A stretch of 64,000 bases of DNA, from positions 55,385 through 119,384 of the forward strand of contig NZ_PGDQ01000018.1 of the NCBI RefSeq assembly GCF_003073135.1. Reading direction: 5' to 3'. This DNA comes from Euzebya rosea. Lineage in GTDB: Bacteria > Actinomycetota > Nitriliruptoria > Euzebyales > Euzebyaceae. The position numbers were made by a program, and so were the translations under genes. The notes beneath the pieces were generated by a model. It was not told the DNA's origin. It was given only the letters and a program-made list of their open reading frames with translations, and ran no database searches. Positions within the stretch are counted from its first letter, which is position 1; each line of letters opens with the position of its first letter. This document shows, piece after piece, positions 61,776 to 64,000 of the stretch.

Positions 61776-63872
61776 CTAGAGGGGCCGGCGCGGTCCCACG
61801 ACGGCCTCCAGCTGCTCCTCGGGCGACCCGGCGTAGGCATCGCCGACGTTGCCCACGCCGCCCGGCAGGATCACCATGCGCTGCTCGGCGACGATCTCGC
61901 TGAGGGGCAGCGTGGTGTGGGCGTTGTCGGAGTCGGCGATGAACAACAGATGCAGGCCGTGGGTGCCGATCGAGCCCTGGTAGAAGCGCGCGGTGTTCAC
62001 GTCCTCGACCTGGCCGGCCCAGTGCTCACGGGGCCGCTGCTCGGTCGTCCCGTCCTCGTGGGTGAAGGTCCACGTCTCCCAGCGGGGGTCGCCGCTGCCC
62101 TCGTCCAGGCCGCGCCGGTGCAGGTGCGGGCCGGGGTTGGACCCGGTCCCGTCGTCGAAGGTGGCGTCGTCGCGGTAGTACGGCATCGCCACCACCCCGT
62201 AGGGCGAGCCACCCGGGGTGACGTCCTCGGCGTGGAAACGGCTGACGAGCGTCCCGTTGGGGCCGGTGATCTGCTCCCACTGCAGCATCTGGTTGACCCC
62301 GGAGAAGCGGGGGTCGGTCGTGTCGACGTCGTTGTTGACGCAGGCACCGTCGGGCGCACATCCGCCGGTCGGGCCACGCGGCGACCCGACGCGGATCTCG
62401 CCGGACTCCACGCCGAACTCCTTCAACCCCTCGTCCTGCACGAGGATGCCGTCCTGGCCGACGTACATGCGGCTGTTGCCCAGCGCGTCGTCGTTGACCC
62501 CGTCGATCGGCACGCCGTCGGGGACCTGCGGGTTGTAGTAGGTGTCCACCGCGCCGGCGTTGTAGTCCCACTGGGTGTAGATGCCGTCGATGGGCGTGAT
62601 GACGTGCACGCGCAGGAAGTTCCGCTGACGCATCTCCTCGGCGTAGAAGAACTCGCGACGCACGACGTTGGTGCCCGAGTCGGCACCCCACGTCTCGCGG
62701 ATGGCACGCACCGGTCCGACCTTCTCCCCCATCAGGATCGAGGAGCCGCCCCAGTTGTTCTCCTCCTCCTCGTACCCACAGCACGGCGTCTCGCCACCGG
62801 GACGCTGCTGGAACGCACGGGCCTTCCACTGGTCGACCAGGTCCGGCCCATAGGTCCAGTCGTCGCCAGCAGAGACACGCCAGTCCGTCATCAGCCAACG
62901 ACCGTCGTAGCGGTACCGGTAACGGGCCGTCGTGATCGTGGCCCCGTCCCGGGGACGACGCTGCCGGGGGTCGTCGGTGATGCAGGTGCCGTCGCTGTCG
63001 GTCCACGCCCCCTCCGGCGCCGCGCCGTAGTTGTCGTAGGAGGACTCGGAGAACTCGTAGACGTCGGCGTCGGCGTCCCGCTCGTAGCGGACGTAGCCGT
63101 TGTCACCGTCGAAGGCCGGCGCCACCTCCCCCATCATCACGTAGGCGTAGCCGACCACGAGGCCGGTCGCGGGGTCGAGGACGCTGATCTCCCGGGCGTC
63201 GGTGATGCCGTCGGGCAACCCGCCCTGGCTGGGCGCCCGCTCCCCTGCGTCGCGGGCCATGAAGACCAGCTCGTCGTCGGTGTCCAGACCGGGGACGGTG
63301 TCGGGCGTGAACGTCGTCTCGCCGTCGGTCGGGGCGGCAAGGCACGGGTCGTCGGGGTGCTCCCCCATGAACCGGAAGCCCTCGCGGTCGAACACGTACG
63401 TGGTGTGCTGGTCGGTCTCGGAGTACGCGGCGAAGCCCGAGTTGTTGTTGGACAGGAACCGCACGTCCATCTCGTCGACCTGGAAGGGGATCTGCGTCCA
63501 TCCCTCCGCTTCGGTCCAGCGCCAGCCGGTCAACGACTCGATGGCCGGACCGGCGGGCGTGACCGTGCCCGTGGCGACCGTCGGGTCCTCGAAGGTGTTG
63601 TGGGTGCAGGTGTCCTCGGGCTCGGGCATCCCGCTGCCACTCGCCAGGCACCGTGCCCCGTCCGCACCGCCCGGGTGGGCTGCGACGTTGGCCGGTACGG
63701 CCCAGCCGGCCAGCTCGGCCCCCTCGATCACGATCGGGATGGTCTCCAGCCCCTGCGGCAGCTCCAGGCGGGAGGATGCGGTGGAGGGGACGACGGCGGC
63801 CAGCAGCGCGAGGACGGTCAGCAGCGCGGCGGCGGCGGTGGGCAGGAGGCGGCGGGTGTTCTGACGGCTCAT
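61776..63872 (-). CDS. Large secreted protein of unknown family
   Basis: A 698-residue protein with a signal peptide (LLPTAAAALLTVLALLAAVVPSTASS). The mature part begins with PIVIEGAELAGWAVPANVA and has repeated aromatic, Asp-rich beta-type segments: TQIPFQVDEMDVRF, DDELVFMARDAGERAP, FDGDNGYVRYERDADADVYEF, and a Cys-rich CCGYEEEENNWGG block. A C-terminal region GTHGLHLLFIADSDNAHTTLPLSEI is conserved-looking. It has about ten cysteines, so disulfides are likely. I do not recognise the family; it may be a periplasmic or surface oxidase, binding protein or polymer-processing enzyme. The ATG at 63872 (MSRQNTRRLL) starts the signal peptide; the earlier in-frame start at 63941 has no signal. Confidence 0.75.
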   Translation of the reverse strand: MSRQNTRRLLPTAAAALLTVLALLAAVVPSTASSRLELPQGLETIPIVIEGAELAGWAVPANVAAHPGGADGARCLASGSGMPEPEDTCTHNTFEDPTVATGTVTPAGPAIESLTGWRWTEAEGWTQIPFQVDEMDVRFLSNNNSGFAAYSETDQHTTYVFDREGFRFMGEHPDDPCLAAPTDGETTFTPDTVPGLDTDDELVFMARDAGERAPSQGGLPDGITDAREISVLDPATGLVVGYAYVMMGEVAPAFDGDNGYVRYERDADADVYEFSESSYDNYGAAPEGAWTDSDGTCITDDPRQRRPRDGATITTARYRYRYDGRWLMTDWRVSAGDDWTYGPDLVDQWKARAFQQRPGGETPCCGYEEEENNWGGSSILMGEKVGPVRAIRETWGADSGTNVVRREFFYAEEMRQRNFLRVHVITPIDGIYTQWDYNAGAVDTYYNPQVPDGVPIDGVNDDALGNSRMYVGQDGILVQDEGLKEFGVESGEIRVGSPRGPTGGCAPDGACVNNDVDTTDPRFSGVNQMLQWEQITGPNGTLVSRFHAEDVTPGGSPYGVVAMPYYRDDATFDDGTGSNPGPHLHRRGLDEGSGDPRWETWTFTHEDGTTEQRPREHWAGQVEDVNTARFYQGSIGTHGLHLLFIADSDNAHTTLPLSEIVAEQRMVILPGGVGNVGDAYAGSPEEQLEAVVGPRRPL

Positions 63873-63969
63873 GACACCCAGTTCGACCGCCGACGTCGGG
63901 CTTCCTGCTGGACGCCCTCCGAACCTGCTCGTGACCGTCACGAGCCCGGGTGGGAGGGGCGTCGGACGG

Positions 63970-64000
63970 TCAGCGTCCGGTCGAGCCGAAGCCGTCGCCG
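63970..64000 (-). CDS. dut: dUTPase-like C-terminal end, gene mostly outside window
   Basis: Only the last nine codons plus stop are inside the window: GDGFGSTGR then TGA. This matches the Gly-rich motif 5 of trimeric dUTPase (RGxGGFGSTG), which closes over the nucleotide in the active site. If so, the gene hydrolyses dUTP and keeps uracil out of DNA, complementing the Ung found at 13216. The call rests on one short motif. Confidence 0.55.
   Translation of the reverse strand, partial: GDGFGSTGR

Overview
The window is a 64-kb piece of chromosome from a very G+C-rich, Gram-positive-type bacterium, almost certainly an actinomycete (Actinomycetota). The signs are a strong G/C bias at third codon positions, frequent GTG starts, a SigK/RskA-type sigma/anti-sigma pair, an actinobacterial LigB-type ATP-dependent DNA ligase, three transmembrane Ser/Thr kinases, lipoproteins, and many secreted proteases with cell wall-binding repeat 2 (CWB2) modules. 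The wealth of CWB2 proteins recalls the Nitriliruptoria/Euzebyales branch, but that placement is inference. I see no prophage, insertion sequence, plasmid gene or CRISPR array. About 50 protein genes and one tRNA gene are packed tightly on both strands.

Layout. 1-9 kb: the end of an ACT-domain gene, a ferredoxin-NADP reductase, an SGNH hydrolase, a 1,017-residue coiled-coil protein behind a YpfJ-type zinc protease, a Tat-exported amidase and a multi-span membrane protein. 9-17.4 kb: HrpB helicase, a sigma/anti-sigma operon, a DNA repair pair (uracil-DNA glycosylase and LigB), a rhodanese and an MFS exporter. Between the anti-sigma gene and ung sit two palindromes of identical geometry whose arms covary. 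17.4-24.8 kb: an M20 peptidase, a matrixin-like protease with a CWB2-like tail, two M15 D,D-peptidase-like proteins (one with CWB2), a YczE-type membrane protein and RNase Z. 24.8-34.4 kb: a Ser/Thr kinase overlapping an APH-type kinase gene, a membrane-anchored molybdopterin oxidoreductase, two fasciclin lipoproteins, and between those a DUF1611 (DgcN-like) gene coupled to a fold-III amino acid racemase gene. 34.4-47.8 kb: two large subtilases with CWB2 tails (1,086 and 1,905 residues), a beta-carbonic anhydrase, an LLM flavin oxidoreductase, an M23-like protein lacking its first zinc ligand, and an acetolactate synthase. 48-60 kb: two more Ser/Thr kinases, an aldehyde dehydrogenase, a second M23-like paralogue, DUF998 and MFS membrane proteins, an FMN reductase, an SDR, an epimerase-like protein and small lipoproteins. 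60-64 kb: small proteins, a 305-bp hairpin-rich gene-free stretch, a tRNA-Gly(GCC) gene with its own promoter and terminator, an unrecognised 698-residue secreted protein, and the last codons of what looks like dut.

How it may work together. The dominant theme is the cell envelope. Several secreted peptidases (S8, M10-like, M15, M23-like, amidase), many with CWB2 modules that in other Gram-positives tether proteins to wall polymers, lie near Ser/Thr kinases that have extracytoplasmic domains, Fas1 adhesion lipoproteins and an ECF sigma/anti-sigma switch. A second theme is genome upkeep (Ung, LigB, HrpB, RNase Z, probable dUTPase). Gene functions are read from motifs; the functional links between loci are inference.
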